A stretch of 32,995 bases of DNA from Nitrospirota bacterium. GTDB lineage: Bacteria; Nitrospirota; Nitrospiria; JACQBZ01. This document shows positions 1 to 10,202 of the stretch, piece by piece. The notes under the pieces were generated by a model. The model searched no databases. It saw nothing but the letters and a program-made list of their open reading frames with translations, and had not been told where the DNA came from. Positions within the stretch are counted from its first letter, which is position 1. Each line of letters starts with the position of its first letter. The translations under genes were made by a program, and so were the position numbers. The stretch lies in assembly GCA_016194285.1 (NCBI GenBank), contig JACQBZ010000026.1, positions 1 through 32,995 of the forward strand. Reading direction: 5' to 3'.

Positions 1-738
1 GGAATGGGCGAGCTTCATCTCGAGATCATCGTTGATCGGCTCTTGCGGGAGTTCAAGGTCGATGCCAATGTGGGAAAACCCCAGGTGGCTTTTAAGGAGA
101 CCGTCCGAACCAAGGCCGAGGCGGAAGGAAAATATATTCGGCAGACCGGCGGACGCGGGCAGTACGGTCATGTCTTCCTCGAAGTCGAGCCCCTTGAGCC
201 CGGGAAGGGATTTGAATTCGTCAATAAAGTTGTCGGCGGCGCGATTCCAAAGGAATATATTCCGGCCATTGAAAAAGGCATCCGCGAGGCCATGGATAAC
301 GGCGTGATGGCCGGTTATCCGATGGTTGATCTCAGGGTGAGGGTTGTCGACGGGTCCTATCACGATGTGGACTCCTCCGAGATGGCCTTCAAGATTGCGG
401 GCTCCATGGGCTTTAAAGAAGCGGTCCGTCGCGCAAGCCCGGTCCTCCTCGAACCGATCATGACGATCGAGGTGATCGTTCCGGAGGAATACATGGGCGA
501 CATCATCGGCGATCTCAACTCGCGGCGGGGAAAGATCCAGGGAATGCGGGCCCGGGCCGGAGCGCAGATTATCGACGGGCTGGTGCCGTTGAAAGAGATG
601 TTCGGTTATGCGACGGATATTCGATCCATGAGCCAGGGCCGCGCGGTCTTTACGATGCAGTTTTCTCACTACGATCACGTACCGAAGCAGATTGCGGACG
701 AGATCATCGCAAAGGTGCAGGGCAAAGCGGAAGTTTAA
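1..738 (+). CDS. fusA: Elongation factor G, C-terminal part (5' truncated by window)
   Basis: Translational GTPase that drives ribosomal translocation and, with RRF, ribosome recycling. Only the last 245 or so residues are present; the open frame continues through base 1, so the ORF-track ATG at 4 is internal (GMGELHLEI is mid-protein). Domain IV is recognisable from [19 protein letters not shown], which inserts in the decoding site, and domain V from [26 protein letters not shown]. The C-terminus ([14 protein letters not shown]) is of normal type. The GTPase domain lies upstream of the window. It sits 14 nt ahead of tuf, as in the str operon (rpsL-rpsG-fusA-tuf). Identification is secure; whether this is the main EF-G or a paralog cannot be judged, but the context argues for the main one. 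Confidence 0.97.
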   Translation, partial: GMGELHLEIIVDRLLREFKVDANVGKPQVAFKETVRTKAEAEGKYIRQTGGRGQYGHVFLEVEPLEPGKGFEFVNKVVGGAIPKEYIPAIEKGIREAMDNGVMAGYPMVDLRVRVVDGSYHDVDSSEMAFKIAGSMGFKEAVRRASPVLLEPIMTIEVIVPEEYMGDIIGDLNSRRGKIQGMRARAGAQIIDGLVPLKEMFGYATDIRSMSQGRAVFTMQFSHYDHVPKQIADEIIAKVQGKAEV

Positions 739-752
739 TCAGGGAGGTTTTT

Positions 753-1915
<1,163 letters not shown>

Positions 1916-1929
1916 AAAAGGTTGAATCC

Positions 1930-2238
1930 ATGGTTGATCAGAGAATCCGAATACGACTTAAAGGGTATGATTACCGCGTCTTGGACCAGTCCGTCATCGA
2001 GATCGTGGAAACGGTGAAGCGGACCGGGGCGAAGATTTCCGGGCCGATTCCATTGCCGACGGTGATCAACAAGTTTACGGTATTGCGGTCGCCTCACGTG
2101 GACAAAAAATCGCGTGAGCAGTTTGAAATACGAACGCACAAGCGCCTGATCGATATTCTGGAACCGACTCAGGATACCATGGACGCCTTGATGAAGTTGA
2201 ACTTGTCGGCCGGAGTCGACGTCGAGATCAAGACCTAA
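1930..2238 (+). CDS. rpsJ: 30S ribosomal protein S10
   Basis: 102-residue S10, normal family length, with the hallmark start [18 protein letters not shown] and the loop segment GPIPLPT. It is a structural protein of the 30S head and, in many bacteria, the NusE partner of NusB in antitermination. It is the first gene of the S10 operon block, only 14 nt after tuf, so it is probably co-transcribed with the str genes. No separate leader (for example an L4 autoregulatory hairpin) fits in this gap. The ATG is preceded by AAAGG; the start is unambiguous from family length. Confidence 0.98.
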   Translation: MVDQRIRIRLKGYDYRVLDQSVIEIVETVKRTGAKISGPIPLPTVINKFTVLRSPHVDKKSREQFEIRTHKRLIDILEPTQDTMDALMKLNLSAGVDVEIKT

Positions 2239-2274
2239 AGAGCGGACGATTCTTCTTACGATTGGGAAATGACC

Positions 2275-2904
2275 ATGATGGTTCAAGGATTGATCGGTCA
2301 AAAGTTGGGAATGAGCCAGATCTACAGCGAGAACGGGAAGATCGTTCCGGTTACCGTGATTGCGGCGGGCCCGTGCCGCGTCGTTCTAAAAAAGACGAAA
2401 GAACGGGACGGTTATGAAGCGGTCCAGCTCTCGTTTTTGGAGGTTCCCGAGAAAAAGTTGTCCAAGGCCGAGCGAGGGCATTTAAAAAAAGCCAATGTGC
2501 CTTTTGCAAAACACCTTCGGGAATTTAAGGGCGATCTCAAGGCGGTGGAGGTCGGTGCGGTGATCGGTGCGGATCAATTTCAAAAGGGTGAGCTTGTCGA
2601 TGTCACCGGAACTTCAAAAGGAAAAGGTTTCGCCGGAGTCGTCAAGCTGCATCATTTTGCTGGCGGCCCTGAAACCCACGGTTCGATGTTTCACCGGCAA
2701 CCCGGATCGATCGGCAGCAGTTCCTGGCCGTCTCGGGTCAGAAAAAACAAGCGACTTCCGGCGCATATGGGCGCCGAGCAGGTGACGGTCCTGGGTCTGG
2801 AAGTGGTCGAGGTGCGCAAGGATGAAAACCTGCTCTTCATAAGAGGGGCGGTTCCGGGTTTCAAGGGTTCCATCTTATTCATTAAACGTTCGACACGGAA
2901 ATAA
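2275..2904 (+). CDS. rplC: 50S ribosomal protein L3
   Basis: L3, about 209 residues, an early-assembly 23S rRNA-binding protein near the peptidyl-transferase centre. MVQGLIGQKLGMSQIYSENGKIVPVTVIAAGPC and GTSKGKGFAGVVKLHHFAGGPETHGSMFHRQPGSIG are diagnostic, the latter including the extended loop with the conserved Gln. Three in-frame ATGs crowd the start (2269, 2275, 2278). The only purine-rich SD-like element, GGGA at 2264-2267, is well spaced for 2275 and too close to 2269, so I prefer 2275; 2278 is also possible. The 5' gap to rpsJ is about 36 nt. Confidence 0.96.
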   Translation: MMVQGLIGQKLGMSQIYSENGKIVPVTVIAAGPCRVVLKKTKERDGYEAVQLSFLEVPEKKLSKAERGHLKKANVPFAKHLREFKGDLKAVEVGAVIGADQFQKGELVDVTGTSKGKGFAGVVKLHHFAGGPETHGSMFHRQPGSIGSSSWPSRVRKNKRLPAHMGAEQVTVLGLEVVEVRKDENLLFIRGAVPGFKGSILFIKRSTRK

Positions 2905-2917
2905 GCGAAGAAGAATC

Positions 2918-3541
2918 ATGCCAACGATTGATGTGGTCAATTTAAGTAATGAAAAGGTCGGCACGGTCAACCTGGATGATCGTCTTTTTTCTGCCAAGGT
3001 GAACAAGCCGCTGATTCATGAAGCCGTCGTGATGCAGCGGGCATCCCAGCGTCAGGGCACTGCGGCGACGAAAACACGCGGTCTGGTCCGCGGTGGGGGC
3101 AAGAAACCCTGGCGTCAAAAGGGAACGGGGCGAGCGCGAGCCGGTTCCACTCGTTCTCCGCTATGGCGCGGCGGGGGAACGATCTTCGGACCGACACCGA
3201 GGGATTATGGATATGCCTTTCCGAGGAAAAAATATCGCGCCGCCTTGCGGGGGGTTTTGACGGCCAAGCTAAACGATGGAGCCGTTCTTGTGATCGAGCG
3301 TTTGGAGTTGGGCGAAGCAAAGACGAAACAGGTGGCGCAAATTCTGAAAAAACTGGAGGCCACCGGGCGGACCGTTATTGTGGCCTCAAACATCGATGAG
3401 AAGTTGGCCCGTGCGGTCCGGAACATTCCATCGGTGAAATTGTTGCCGGTTCAAGGGTTGAATGTTTACGATCTCGTCTGTGCCCGGCATCTGCTGATTC
3501 CCCAAGAGGTCCTCTCCCGGCTTCAGGAGGTCTGGTCATGA
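2918..3541 (+). CDS. rplD: 50S ribosomal protein L4
   Basis: L4, 207 residues, lines the polypeptide exit tunnel. The extended-loop segment KTRGLVRGGGKKPWRQKGTGRARAGSTRSPLWRGGGTIFGPTPRDY is complete and typical; this loop is where macrolide-resistance changes occur in the family. In gamma-proteobacteria L4 represses its own operon through a leader, and no comparable leader is visible here. The stop codon overlaps the rplW start (ATGA), indicating translational coupling. Start ATG 2918 lies 13 nt after rplC and has only a weak GAAGAAG SD. Confidence 0.97.
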   Translation: MPTIDVVNLSNEKVGTVNLDDRLFSAKVNKPLIHEAVVMQRASQRQGTAATKTRGLVRGGGKKPWRQKGTGRARAGSTRSPLWRGGGTIFGPTPRDYGYAFPRKKYRAALRGVLTAKLNDGAVLVIERLELGEAKTKQVAQILKKLEATGRTVIVASNIDEKLARAVRNIPSVKLLPVQGLNVYDLVCARHLLIPQEVLSRLQEVWS

Positions 3542-3831
3542 ACAGGGATCCGCATCAGGTTCTCCTCCGTCCTCTGTTGACGGAGAAGATGACCAAGCTC
3601 AAGGAGGAACAAAACAAGGTCTGTTTTCTTGTCCATCCGAGGTCCAACAAGATCGAGATCAAGCGGGCGGCCGAGGAGGTCTTGAAGGTCAAGATTGATT
3701 CGGTCCATATCATCAATACCAAGGGAAAGCGGAAACGTTTGGGCCGTTTTGAGGGAAAGCGGGCGGATCTAAAAAAAGCGATTCTGACGCTTAAAAAAGG
3801 TGAAAAACTGGAACTCTTTGAAGGAGTATAG
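3538..3831 (+). CDS. rplW: 50S ribosomal protein L23
   Basis: L23, 97 residues, sits at the tunnel exit and is a docking site for trigger factor and SRP. DPHQVLLRPLLTEKMTKL and VLKVKIDSVHIINTKGKRKRLGRFEGKRADLKKAILTLKKGEKLELFEGV match the family end to end. It starts with ATG overlapping the rplD stop by 4 nt, and AGGAGG lies just upstream inside rplD, so the start is well supported. Nothing unusual. Confidence 0.97.
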   Translation: MNRDPHQVLLRPLLTEKMTKLKEEQNKVCFLVHPRSNKIEIKRAAEEVLKVKIDSVHIINTKGKRKRLGRFEGKRADLKKAILTLKKGEKLELFEGV

Positions 3832-3869
3832 GAAAATAAAACGGGCCCCTGGTTCAATAGGAAACAACG

Positions 3870-4694
3870 ATGCCGATCAAACAGTATAAGCCAACCTCTC
3901 CGGGCCGTCGGGCCATGACCGGTTTTACATTCGATGAGATTACCAAGACCGAGCCCGAAAAGCGTCTTGTGACATTCCGGGTCCCGTCCGGAGGAAGAAA
4001 TAACCGCGGGAAGATGACCGTCCGCCACCGGGGCGGCGGTCACAAGCGGGCCTATCGCATCATTGATTTCAAACGGGACAAATTTAACATCCCGGCCAGG
4101 GTGATCGCGATCGAGTACGATCCGAATCGCTCCTCCCGGATCGCCCTGCTGCAATATGCCGATGGTGAAAAACGGTATATTATTGCCCCGGTAGGCATCG
4201 GCGTGGGCGATCGTGTTCTTTCCGGCAACGATGCCGAAATAAAACCCGGAAATGCGCTCCCACTCGGTGTGATTCCGGTCGGTACACAGGTCCACAATCT
4301 TGAGCTGAAGCCCGGCAAGGGCGCGCAGTTGGCCCGCAGCGCCGGCGCGTTTGCACAGATCATGGGCCGAGAGGCGGACTATGTTCAGGTGCGATTGGGT
4401 TCCGGCGAATTGCGGCGGATCCATGGTCGTTGCCTTGCGACGGTCGGGCAGGTCGGCAATCTGGATCATGAAAACATCTCGATCGGTAAAGCGGGTCGGA
4501 AACGGTGGATGGGCCGTCGTCCTATTGTTCGAGGACTGGCCATGAATCCGGTGGATCACCCGCATGGCGGGGGAGAAGGGAAATCCGGGCAGGGCAACCC
4601 CCATCCCGTTTCACCCTGGGGGATGCCCACGAAAGGATACAAGACGCGCAAACGGAAAGACACAAATCAATTTATCATCAAACGACGAAATTAA
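3870..4694 (+). CDS. rplB: 50S ribosomal protein L2
   Basis: L2, 274 residues (normal length), a primary 23S rRNA binder needed for subunit association and peptidyl transfer. [16 protein letters not shown] at the N-terminus, [23 protein letters not shown], and the C-terminal [15 protein letters not shown] are diagnostic; the last carries the conserved His in [11 protein letters not shown] 3870 is preceded by AGGAAAC. The 38-nt gap after rplW holds no recognisable signal. The 12-nt gap to rpsS suggests coupling. Confidence 0.98.
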   Translation: MPIKQYKPTSPGRRAMTGFTFDEITKTEPEKRLVTFRVPSGGRNNRGKMTVRHRGGGHKRAYRIIDFKRDKFNIPARVIAIEYDPNRSSRIALLQYADGEKRYIIAPVGIGVGDRVLSGNDAEIKPGNALPLGVIPVGTQVHNLELKPGKGAQLARSAGAFAQIMGREADYVQVRLGSGELRRIHGRCLATVGQVGNLDHENISIGKAGRKRWMGRRPIVRGLAMNPVDHPHGGGEGKSGQGNPHPVSPWGMPTKGYKTRKRKDTNQFIIKRRN

Positions 4695-4706
4695 AGGAGA
4701 GATTCG

Positions 4707-4994
4707 GTGCCCCGGTCGGTTAAAAAAGGTCCTTTTGTTGATCCGAAGCTGATGGAAAAGATCGCGGTCTTAAATGAGGCCAATGATAAGAAGATCATTA
4801 AGACCTGGGCTCGACGGTCGACCATCGTGCCGGAGATGATCGGTCACACGATGGCGGTTCACAACGGTAAAAAGTTTATTCCGGTCTACGTCACTGAAAA
4901 TATGGTCGGGCACAAGTTGGGAGAATTTGCGCCCACACGCTTCTTCAGAGGACACGGACAGGCGAGAACCGAAAAAGCGACGGCGCTCAAGTAG
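4707..4994 (+). CDS. rpsS: 30S ribosomal protein S19
   Basis: S19, 95 residues, 30S head protein contacting S13 and the A-site finger bridge. [64 protein letters not shown] is canonical. The start is GTG at 4707, preceded by AAAGGAGAG at good spacing, and no ATG is available nearby. Forty-two nt separate it from rplV. Confidence 0.97.
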   Translation: MPRSVKKGPFVDPKLMEKIAVLNEANDKKIIKTWARRSTIVPEMIGHTMAVHNGKKFIPVYVTENMVGHKLGEFAPTRFFRGHGQARTEKATALK

Positions 4995-5036
4995 GCCCGT
5001 CCAAGCATTGATTCATATTAAAGAGCGGAAAAATTT

Positions 5037-5438
5037 ATGGCGACGGAAGCAAAGGCGATCTTAAGATTCGTGAGAGTGGCCCCGCGCAAGGCGAGAATGG
5101 TCATCGACCTGATTCGCGGCCAGCAGGTGGCCGAGGCGATCAACATTTTGAAGTTCACGCCCCGCTCTGCTTCGCGCGTGGTGGAGAAAGTGCTCAAGTC
5201 GGCCGTGGCCAACGCGGAGAATCTGGAAATCGGCGATCCGGACGATCTTTGGGTGAGCCGGGTCTTTGTGGACGGCGGTCCGGTTCTAAAACGGTTCAAT
5301 GCGCGTTCGATGGGACGGGCCAATCCGATCAAGAAAAGAACCAGCCACATTACGGTGGTGGTCGCTTCCCGGGTCACCGGTGATGGAAAAGCGCCGTCTG
5401 AACCGGTGAAGGCACGAAAGCAGGCTTCGGCGAAATAG
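5037..5438 (+). CDS. rplV: 50S ribosomal protein L22
   Basis: L22, 133 residues, a 23S rRNA binder whose beta-hairpin reaches the exit tunnel. [55 protein letters not shown] and [18 protein letters not shown] are diagnostic. The family core ends near ITVVVAS; the last 20 or so residues ([19 protein letters not shown]) are a basic, presumably disordered tail of the sort that varies among phyla. ATG 5037 is preceded by AAGAGCGG. Confidence 0.97.
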   Translation: MATEAKAILRFVRVAPRKARMVIDLIRGQQVAEAINILKFTPRSASRVVEKVLKSAVANAENLEIGDPDDLWVSRVFVDGGPVLKRFNARSMGRANPIKKRTSHITVVVASRVTGDGKAPSEPVKARKQASAK

Positions 5439-5478
5439 CCACTCGGCGAGCCCCTATTTATTAATAAGAGAGGAAGAC

Positions 5479-6156
5479 GTGGGACAAAAGGTTCACCCGA
5501 TCGGGTTTCGTCTGGGTTATATCAAAACATGGAATTCGCGTTGGTATGCCGAGAAGGATTACGCCAAACTGCTGCATGAGGATCTTAAGATACGAAAAAT
5601 GGTCAAGGAAAAACTGGCTCATGCCGGGGTGTCCAAAATTGAAATCGAGCGTTCCGGCAATCAGGTCAAGATCAATATCCACACGGCGCGCCCCGGGATC
5701 ATTATCGGGCGAAAAGGAGCCGAGGTGGATAAATTAAAGTCGGAACTGGAAGCCAAGACCGCGCGCCAGGTTTATATCAATATTAAAGAGATCCGAAAGC
5801 CCGAGGTGGACGCTCAATTGGTAGCCGAAAACGTCGCGGTTCAATTGGAAAAACGGATTGCTTTCCGACGGGCCATGAAAAAAAGCGTCCAGGCCGCGTT
5901 GCGGTTGGGGGCCCAGGGAATCAAGATCACCTGTGCAGGGCGGCTGGGCGGATCTGAAATTGCCCGGACGGAATGGTATCGCGAAGGCCGCGTGCCCCTG
6001 CACACCTTAAGGGCCGATATTGATTACGGACTGGCCGAAGCCAAGACTACCTACGGACGGATCGGAGTGAAGGTTTTGATCTATAAGGGCGAGATGTTGC
6101 CGACCCTGCCGGAAAAGCAGGAAGGTCGGTTGGATCTTTCCTCGGAGCGACGATAA
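5479..6156 (+). CDS. rpsC: 30S ribosomal protein S3
   Basis: S3, 225 residues, forms part of the mRNA entry channel and its helicase activity. [28 protein letters not shown] at the start, the KH-type segment [17 protein letters not shown], and the C-terminal domain [52 protein letters not shown] are all present. The start is GTG 5479 with AGAGAGGAAG upstream. The TAA stop overlaps the rplP ATG by one base (TAATG), implying reinitiation coupling. Confidence 0.97.
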   Translation: MGQKVHPIGFRLGYIKTWNSRWYAEKDYAKLLHEDLKIRKMVKEKLAHAGVSKIEIERSGNQVKINIHTARPGIIIGRKGAEVDKLKSELEAKTARQVYINIKEIRKPEVDAQLVAENVAVQLEKRIAFRRAMKKSVQAALRLGAQGIKITCAGRLGGSEIARTEWYREGRVPLHTLRADIDYGLAEAKTTYGRIGVKVLIYKGEMLPTLPEKQEGRLDLSSERR

Positions 6157-6569
6157 TGCTGAGTCCTAAGAAGGTTAAGTTCAGGAAGATGCATAAGGGC
6201 CGGCGGTTTGGCAAGGCCTATCGGGGTTCGGAGCTGTCCTTTGGCGAGTTCGGGCTCAAAGTTCTTGAGCCGGCCTGGATCACCGCCCGTCAACTGGAGG
6301 CGGCGCGTATCGCGATGACCCGATTTATCAAGCGGGGCGGAAAGATCTGGACCCGGGTGTTTCCGGACAAACCGATCACCAAGAAACCGGCCGAGACGCG
6401 GATGGGAAAAGGAAAAGGGAATCCGGAATTGTGGGTCGCTTCGGTTCGACCGGGTCGGATCATCTATGAGATGGACGGCGTTACCCGAGAAGTCGCCGAA
6501 GAAGCCTTTCGGCTGGCCGCGTACAAACTTCCGGTGGCCACCCAATTGGTTGCACGGGGGAAATTCTGA
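6156..6569 (+). CDS. rplP: 50S ribosomal protein L16
   Basis: L16, 137 residues, lies near the A-site tRNA elbow and is required for late 50S assembly. [88 protein letters not shown] is canonical. One-base overlaps with both rpsC (upstream) and rpmC (downstream, TGATG) show a translationally coupled trio. Confidence 0.98.
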   Translation: MLSPKKVKFRKMHKGRRFGKAYRGSELSFGEFGLKVLEPAWITARQLEAARIAMTRFIKRGGKIWTRVFPDKPITKKPAETRMGKGKGNPELWVASVRPGRIIYEMDGVTREVAEEAFRLAAYKLPVATQLVARGKF

Positions 6570-6781
6570 TGGAACTCCAGGAAATTCGTAATCTGACAAT
6601 GGATGAACTCGTTCTGAAGGAAAAGGAGCTTCGAAAGGAGCTTTTCAACCTGCGATACCAGTTGTTGAGCGGCCGGATCGAGAATCCGCAACAGATCAGG
6701 AACTCGCGCCGCGAAATCGCGCGCATCCAGACCGTGGTTCGTGAAAAGCGTTCCGGTGCGGCGGGTAAAACGGCAGCATGA
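6569..6781 (+). CDS. rpmC: 50S ribosomal protein L29
   Basis: L29, 70 residues, a small alpha-helical hairpin protein at the tunnel exit next to L23. [60 protein letters not shown] is typical, with LRFQ-like LRYQ in the middle. The ATG overlaps the rplP stop by one base. Confidence 0.96.
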   Translation: MELQEIRNLTMDELVLKEKELRKELFNLRYQLLSGRIENPQQIRNSRREIARIQTVVREKRSGAAGKTAA

Positions 6782-6798
6782 TGAAAGGACGTTAATCT

Positions 6799-7110
6799 AT
6801 GTCGGCAGAAGCAGGCCCAAAGAAACGGCGCCGGACTTTTATCGGAGAGGTCATCAGCCACCGCATGAACAAGACGGTCGTGGTGATGATTGAAAGAGTC
6901 TTCCTTCATCCGACCTACAAAAAGGTGGTTCGAAAAACCACCAAATTGAAGGCCCACGATGAACAGAACGAGTGTCAGGTTGGCGATACGGTGAAAATTT
7001 TAGAAAGTCGACCGATCAGTAAAGAGAAGCATTGGCGGGTCATCGAAATTGTTCAGCGCTCTCAGGGCGCCTCCCCCGCGGAGGTGCAGAACCCGGCCGC
7101 GCTGTCATAA
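6799..7110 (+). CDS. rpsQ: 30S ribosomal protein S17
   Basis: S17, 103 residues, an OB-fold primary 16S rRNA binder. RRTFIGEVISHRMNKTVVVMIERVFLHPTYKKVVRKTTKLKAHDEQNECQVGDTVKILESRPISKEKHWRVIEIV covers the whole family core. About ten extra N-terminal residues (MSAEAGPKKR) and a roughly 15-residue C-terminal tail (RSQGASPAEVQNPAALS) make it somewhat longer than the usual 80-90. ATG 6799 is preceded by AAAGGA. Confidence 0.97.
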   Translation: MSAEAGPKKRRRTFIGEVISHRMNKTVVVMIERVFLHPTYKKVVRKTTKLKAHDEQNECQVGDTVKILESRPISKEKHWRVIEIVQRSQGASPAEVQNPAALS

Positions 7111-7136
7111 CGTCGTTGTGGGAGTGAGGCAGTCGA

Positions 7137-7505
7137 ATGATTCAAGATTATACCATGCTGGATGTGGCCGATAACTCCGGGGCCAAGAAAGTAATGTGCT
7201 TTCACGTCATGGGCGGATCGGGGAGACGGTACGCGACCGTCGGCGATGTGATCACCGTCGCCGTCAAAGAGGCCATTCCGCAAGCCGCGGTGAAGAAGGG
7301 CGATGTGGCGAAGGCCGTCGTTGTAAGGACGGTGAAGGAGATCCGGAGGGAGGACGGTTCCTACATCCGCTTTGATCGAAACGCCGCGGTCTTGATCAAT
7401 CCTCAGGGCGAACCGATCGGGACTCGAATCTTTGGTCCGGTCGCCCGGGAACTTCGAGGAAAGAAATTCATGAAAATTATTTCCCTCGCGCCGGAGGTGC
7501 TTTGA
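7137..7505 (+). CDS. rplN: 50S ribosomal protein L14
   Basis: L14, 122 residues, the exact family length, at the subunit interface (bridges B5/B8) and the target of RsfS silencing factor. [107 protein letters not shown] is unmistakable. Its last codons contain the GGAGGTG that serves as the SD for rplX. Confidence 0.98.
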   Translation: MIQDYTMLDVADNSGAKKVMCFHVMGGSGRRYATVGDVITVAVKEAIPQAAVKKGDVAKAVVVRTVKEIRREDGSYIRFDRNAAVLINPQGEPIGTRIFGPVARELRGKKFMKIISLAPEVL

Positions 7506-7507
7506 TC

Positions 7508-7867
7508 ATGGGGGCCGGGGTGAGCGAGTCGCAAATTGTCCTTCCGAATTTCCGGGTCCGCAAAGGGGACACTGTGATGATCATGACCGGCAAGGATAAG
7601 GGAAAGACCGGCAAGGTACTGGAAGTGGACCGTTCGAATCACCGTGTCTTTGTCGAGAAGCTCAATATCATCAAGCGGCATATGAAGCCGAGTCAGAAGC
7701 ACCGTCAGGGCGGGATCATTGAGAAGGAAGCCCCGATACAGCTTTCGAATGTCATGATCGTCTGTCAAAATTGCGGAAAAACGGCGCGGGTTGGGATGCG
7801 TCGGATCGAAGACGGTCAAAAACTCCGTTACTGCAAGAAATGCGGGGAAATCATCGACCGCGGGTAG
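7508..7867 (+). CDS. rplX: 50S ribosomal protein L24 (C+ zinc-motif form)
   Basis: L24, an assembly-initiator protein of the 50S subunit. The KOW segment [26 protein letters not shown] and the C-terminal CQNC...CKKCGEIID are typical, and the paired CxxC motifs are the zinc-capable form. The ORF track starts at TTG 7502, but GGAGGT at 7494-7499 is only 2 nt from that TTG and 8 nt from ATG 7508, so ATG 7508 (MGAGVSESQ) is the better start. It has a roughly 10-residue N-terminal extension over the usual MxIKKGD start. It lies 2 nt after the rplN stop. Confidence 0.95.
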   Translation: MGAGVSESQIVLPNFRVRKGDTVMIMTGKDKGKTGKVLEVDRSNHRVFVEKLNIIKRHMKPSQKHRQGGIIEKEAPIQLSNVMIVCQNCGKTARVGMRRIEDGQKLRYCKKCGEIIDRG

Positions 7868-7887
7868 ATATTCACTTGGAGGAAGGC

Positions 7888-8541
7888 ATGGCGAAGGCGA
7901 AAGAGAAAGCAAAACCAGAAAAAGAAAAGACGCCTAAAACGGAAGGCAGGGAAAAGGCCAAGGAGAAAGAAAAAGCAAGACCGGTCCCGGAGGAGGTCTT
8001 CCCGCCTCGCTTGAAGGCGCGATACCGAGAAAAGGTCATCCCCGACCTGATGAAGCAATTTTCCTACAAAAACCCAATGCAGGTTCCCCGCCTTGAGAAG
8101 GTCGTGATCAACGTCGGGATGGGGGAAGCCATCCAGAACGCGAAACTCTTGGAGGCCGCCGTTAATGAGCTCACCCTCATTACGGGCCAGAAGCCGGTCG
8201 TGACCCGTGCCAAGAAATCGATTTCCGGATTTAAGTTGCGGCAAGGAATGGCCATCGGCTGCAAGGTGACCCTTCGCGGCGGACGGATGTACGAATTTTT
8301 GGACCGATTTTTTAATGTGGCGCTTCCCCGAATTCGTGATTTTAAGGGAGTTTCGCCGAAATCGTTTGATGGTCGTGGAAATTACAGCCTGGGCCTCAAG
8401 GAACAACTCCTCTTTCCGGAAATCAAATATGACGATGTGGTGGCCACGCATGGCATGGACATCACGATTGCGACCACGGCACGATCCAACGATGAAGGCA
8501 AGGCCTTGTTAGGGTTATTGGGGTTGCCGTTTCGAACTTAA
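7888..8541 (+). CDS. rplE: 50S ribosomal protein L5 with Lys/Glu-rich N-terminal extension
   Basis: L5 binds 5S rRNA and bridges to S13 in the 30S head. The core starts at [43 protein letters not shown] and ends at [27 protein letters not shown], all canonical. The ORF track begins upstream at 7771, inside rplX, but ATG 7888 is preceded by GGAGGAAGG at ideal spacing and gives 217 residues. L5 is normally about 180 residues; the extra 38 or so are almost purely K, E, A, R and P ([30 protein letters not shown]), probably disordered and rRNA-contacting or just tolerated. Confidence 0.95.
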   Translation: MAKAKEKAKPEKEKTPKTEGREKAKEKEKARPVPEEVFPPRLKARYREKVIPDLMKQFSYKNPMQVPRLEKVVINVGMGEAIQNAKLLEAAVNELTLITGQKPVVTRAKKSISGFKLRQGMAIGCKVTLRGGRMYEFLDRFFNVALPRIRDFKGVSPKSFDGRGNYSLGLKEQLLFPEIKYDDVVATHGMDITIATTARSNDEGKALLGLLGLPFRT

Positions 8542-8558
8542 ACCATGGGGAGAGGGGC

Positions 8559-8744
8559 GTGGCCAAAAAAGCATTGATTCTTAAAGCACAAGCGGCGCCG
8601 AAATTCGCGGTTCGGAAATACAATCGTTGTCCCGTCTGCGGCCGCTCCCGGGGATTTTTAAGGAAATTTCGCATGTGCCGGATCTGTTTCCGCAACCTTA
8701 GTCTTCGGGGAGATATCCCCGGTGTGGTTAAGTCCAGTTGGTAG
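8559..8744 (+). CDS. rpsN: 30S ribosomal protein S14, zinc-binding short form
   Basis: S14 type Z, 61 residues, the short zinc form. [60 protein letters not shown] has CPVC and CRIC, the four zinc ligands, and the family's invariant C-terminus ending SSW. The start is GTG at 8559 with GGAGAGGGG upstream. It lies between rplE and rpsH as usual. Confidence 0.97.
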   Translation: MAKKALILKAQAAPKFAVRKYNRCPVCGRSRGFLRKFRMCRICFRNLSLRGDIPGVVKSSW

Positions 8745-8760
8745 GAGGAATTCGCCGTCG

Positions 8761-9153
8761 ATGATGACCGATCCCATTTCTGACATGTTGAACCGGATGC
8801 GTAATGCGATTCAGCGCAAATACGAATCAGTCGACATTCCGGCTTCAAAGCTCAAACAAAACATCGCCCGTCTCTTAAAGGACGAGGGCTATATTCAAAA
8901 CATTGAAACGGTATCGGAAGGCCGTCATCCGGTGCTTCGGATCAAGCTGAAATACGCGAAAGACGTCCCGATCATCAACGGACTGAGAAGGGTCAGTCGT
9001 CCCGGACGGAGGGTCTATGTGGACAAGGACGGTATACCCAAAGTGCGGGGTGGATTGGGGACGGCCGTGATATCGACGACGCAAGGCATGATGACCGATC
9101 GTGAATCGAGGAAACGCCAGGTCGGCGGGGAAGTGATCTGTTATATTTGGTGA
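8761..9153 (+). CDS. rpsH: 30S ribosomal protein S8
   Basis: S8, 130 residues, a primary 16S rRNA binder; in E. coli it represses the spc operon. [44 protein letters not shown] and the C-terminal [33 protein letters not shown] match the family fully. The ORF-track start at GTG 8722 lies inside rpsN and is rejected. AGGAGG at 8743-8748 serves ATG 8761 or the adjacent ATG 8764; I take 8761 because spacing is already long. Confidence 0.96.
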   Translation: MMTDPISDMLNRMRNAIQRKYESVDIPASKLKQNIARLLKDEGYIQNIETVSEGRHPVLRIKLKYAKDVPIINGLRRVSRPGRRVYVDKDGIPKVRGGLGTAVISTTQGMMTDRESRKRQVGGEVICYIW

Positions 9154-9163
9154 TTAACCGGAA

Positions 9164-9188
9164 GGGGACAGATTTGAAATCTGTCCCC
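9164..9188. repeat. REP-like perfect palindrome between rpsH and rplF
   Basis: Arms GGGGACAGATTT (9164-9175) and AAATCTGTCCCC (9177-9188) are perfectly complementary around a single G, giving a 25-nt palindrome inside a 62-nt spacer. From general knowledge, this GACAGATTT/AAATCTGTC type of palindrome is common in intergenic regions of Desulfobacterota and Nitrospirota genomes and resembles elements linked to REP-associated Y1 transposases. It has no T-tract, so it is unlikely to be an intrinsic terminator, and downstream genes are essential. Confidence 0.85.
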
Positions 9189-9215
9189 CGGCAGTAATAA
9201 TAAGGAACAACGTCT

Positions 9216-9752
9216 ATGTCGCGTGTTGGTAGAAAACCGATCTTGATCCCGTCCGGCGTTCAGGTCAAAGTGGACGAAAAAGGGGTTCATATCAAAGGTC
9301 CGAAAGGGGATCTGACCCGTTCGTTAGAAAGCGGGATCGGAGCGAAGGTGGAGGACGGTCGTGTCGTCGTCACACGGCGAAGCGACGATCGTCTACATCG
9401 GGCCAAGCACGGTCTGTTCCGCAGCGATCTTAATAACATGGTGATCGGTGTTTCTCAGGGATACCAGAAGACGCTGGAGATCAACGGGGTCGGTTTCCGC
9501 GCGCAGGTCCAGGGCCGCAACCTGACGCTGGCCCTGGGATTTTCTCACCCCACGGTGTTTGCTCTGCCCATGGGAATCGAGGCCGCGGTGGATAAGCAAA
9601 CCGTGATCACGATCAAGGGCGCGGACAAATACCTCGTCGGACAGGTGGCGGCCGAGATCCGGGACTTGAAGCGCCCGGAGCCTTACAAGGGTAAGGGCAT
9701 CAAATATGCGGGTGAAGTCATTGAACGGAAAGAAGGGAAAACGAGCAAGTAG
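9216..9752 (+). CDS. rplF: 50S ribosomal protein L6
   Basis: L6, 178 residues (normal), two related alpha/beta domains near the sarcin-ricin loop and the factor-binding site. SRVGRKPILIPSGVQVKVDEKGVHIKGPKGDLTRSL opens domain 1. The C-terminal signature DKYLVGQVAAEIRDLKRPEPYKGKGIKYAGEVIERKEGK is complete. ATG 9216 follows AAGGAAC. It is the first gene after the REP-like palindrome. Confidence 0.97.
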   Translation: MSRVGRKPILIPSGVQVKVDEKGVHIKGPKGDLTRSLESGIGAKVEDGRVVVTRRSDDRLHRAKHGLFRSDLNNMVIGVSQGYQKTLEINGVGFRAQVQGRNLTLALGFSHPTVFALPMGIEAAVDKQTVITIKGADKYLVGQVAAEIRDLKRPEPYKGKGIKYAGEVIERKEGKTSK

Positions 9753-9774
9753 GAGTTAACGGAGAAATAGAACG

Positions 9775-10143
9775 ATGCTGAACGTTCAATTAAAGGTCGA
9801 ATCCAGGGTGCGCCGTCACCAACGGGTGCGCAAAACGGTTTTCGGTTTGCCACAGCGTCCGCGGCTGGTGGTCTTTCGCAGCAATCTGCACATTTACGCC
9901 CAGATCATTGATGATGCGGCGGGGAAGACGCTGGTGGCCGTATCGACACTGGATCCGGAATGCAAGAAGAGCGTTCAGCGCGGAAATAATAAAAAAGCGG
10001 CCGAAGCGGTCGGACAGCTGGTTGCAAAACGGGCGCTGGCCAAAAACATTAAAACGGTTGTGTTTGATCGGGGTGGGTATCTGTTTCACGGTCGTGTGAA
10101 AGCCTTGGCGGATGCGGCCCGCCAGGGGGGTCTGATCTTTTGA
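9775..10143 (+). CDS. rplR: 50S ribosomal protein L18
   Basis: L18, 122 residues, binds 5S rRNA with L5 and L25. [50 protein letters not shown] and the C-terminal [28 protein letters not shown] are diagnostic; the ending [25 protein letters not shown] is nearly invariant. ATG 9775 has GGAG upstream. A 59-nt gap to rpsE shows nothing beyond the rpsE SD. Confidence 0.97.
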   Translation: MLNVQLKVESRVRRHQRVRKTVFGLPQRPRLVVFRSNLHIYAQIIDDAAGKTLVAVSTLDPECKKSVQRGNNKKAAEAVGQLVAKRALAKNIKTVVFDRGGYLFHGRVKALADAARQGGLIF

Positions 10144-10202
10144 GGCCGGATCTCGTGCGCATTCATAATGTCCGTATCGTTCAATAAAAGGAGTAAAATT
10201 CG

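Noticed and set aside
3555-4604. 349-residue minus-strand ORF opposite rplW and rplB
   Set aside because: It lies antisense to two unmistakable ribosomal protein genes; the sequence is low-information and matches no family, so it is a shadow of GC-biased coding.
7771-7887. ORF-track N-terminal extension of rplE into rplX
   Set aside because: A strong SD sits before ATG 7888, and the upstream part only re-reads rplX in another frame.
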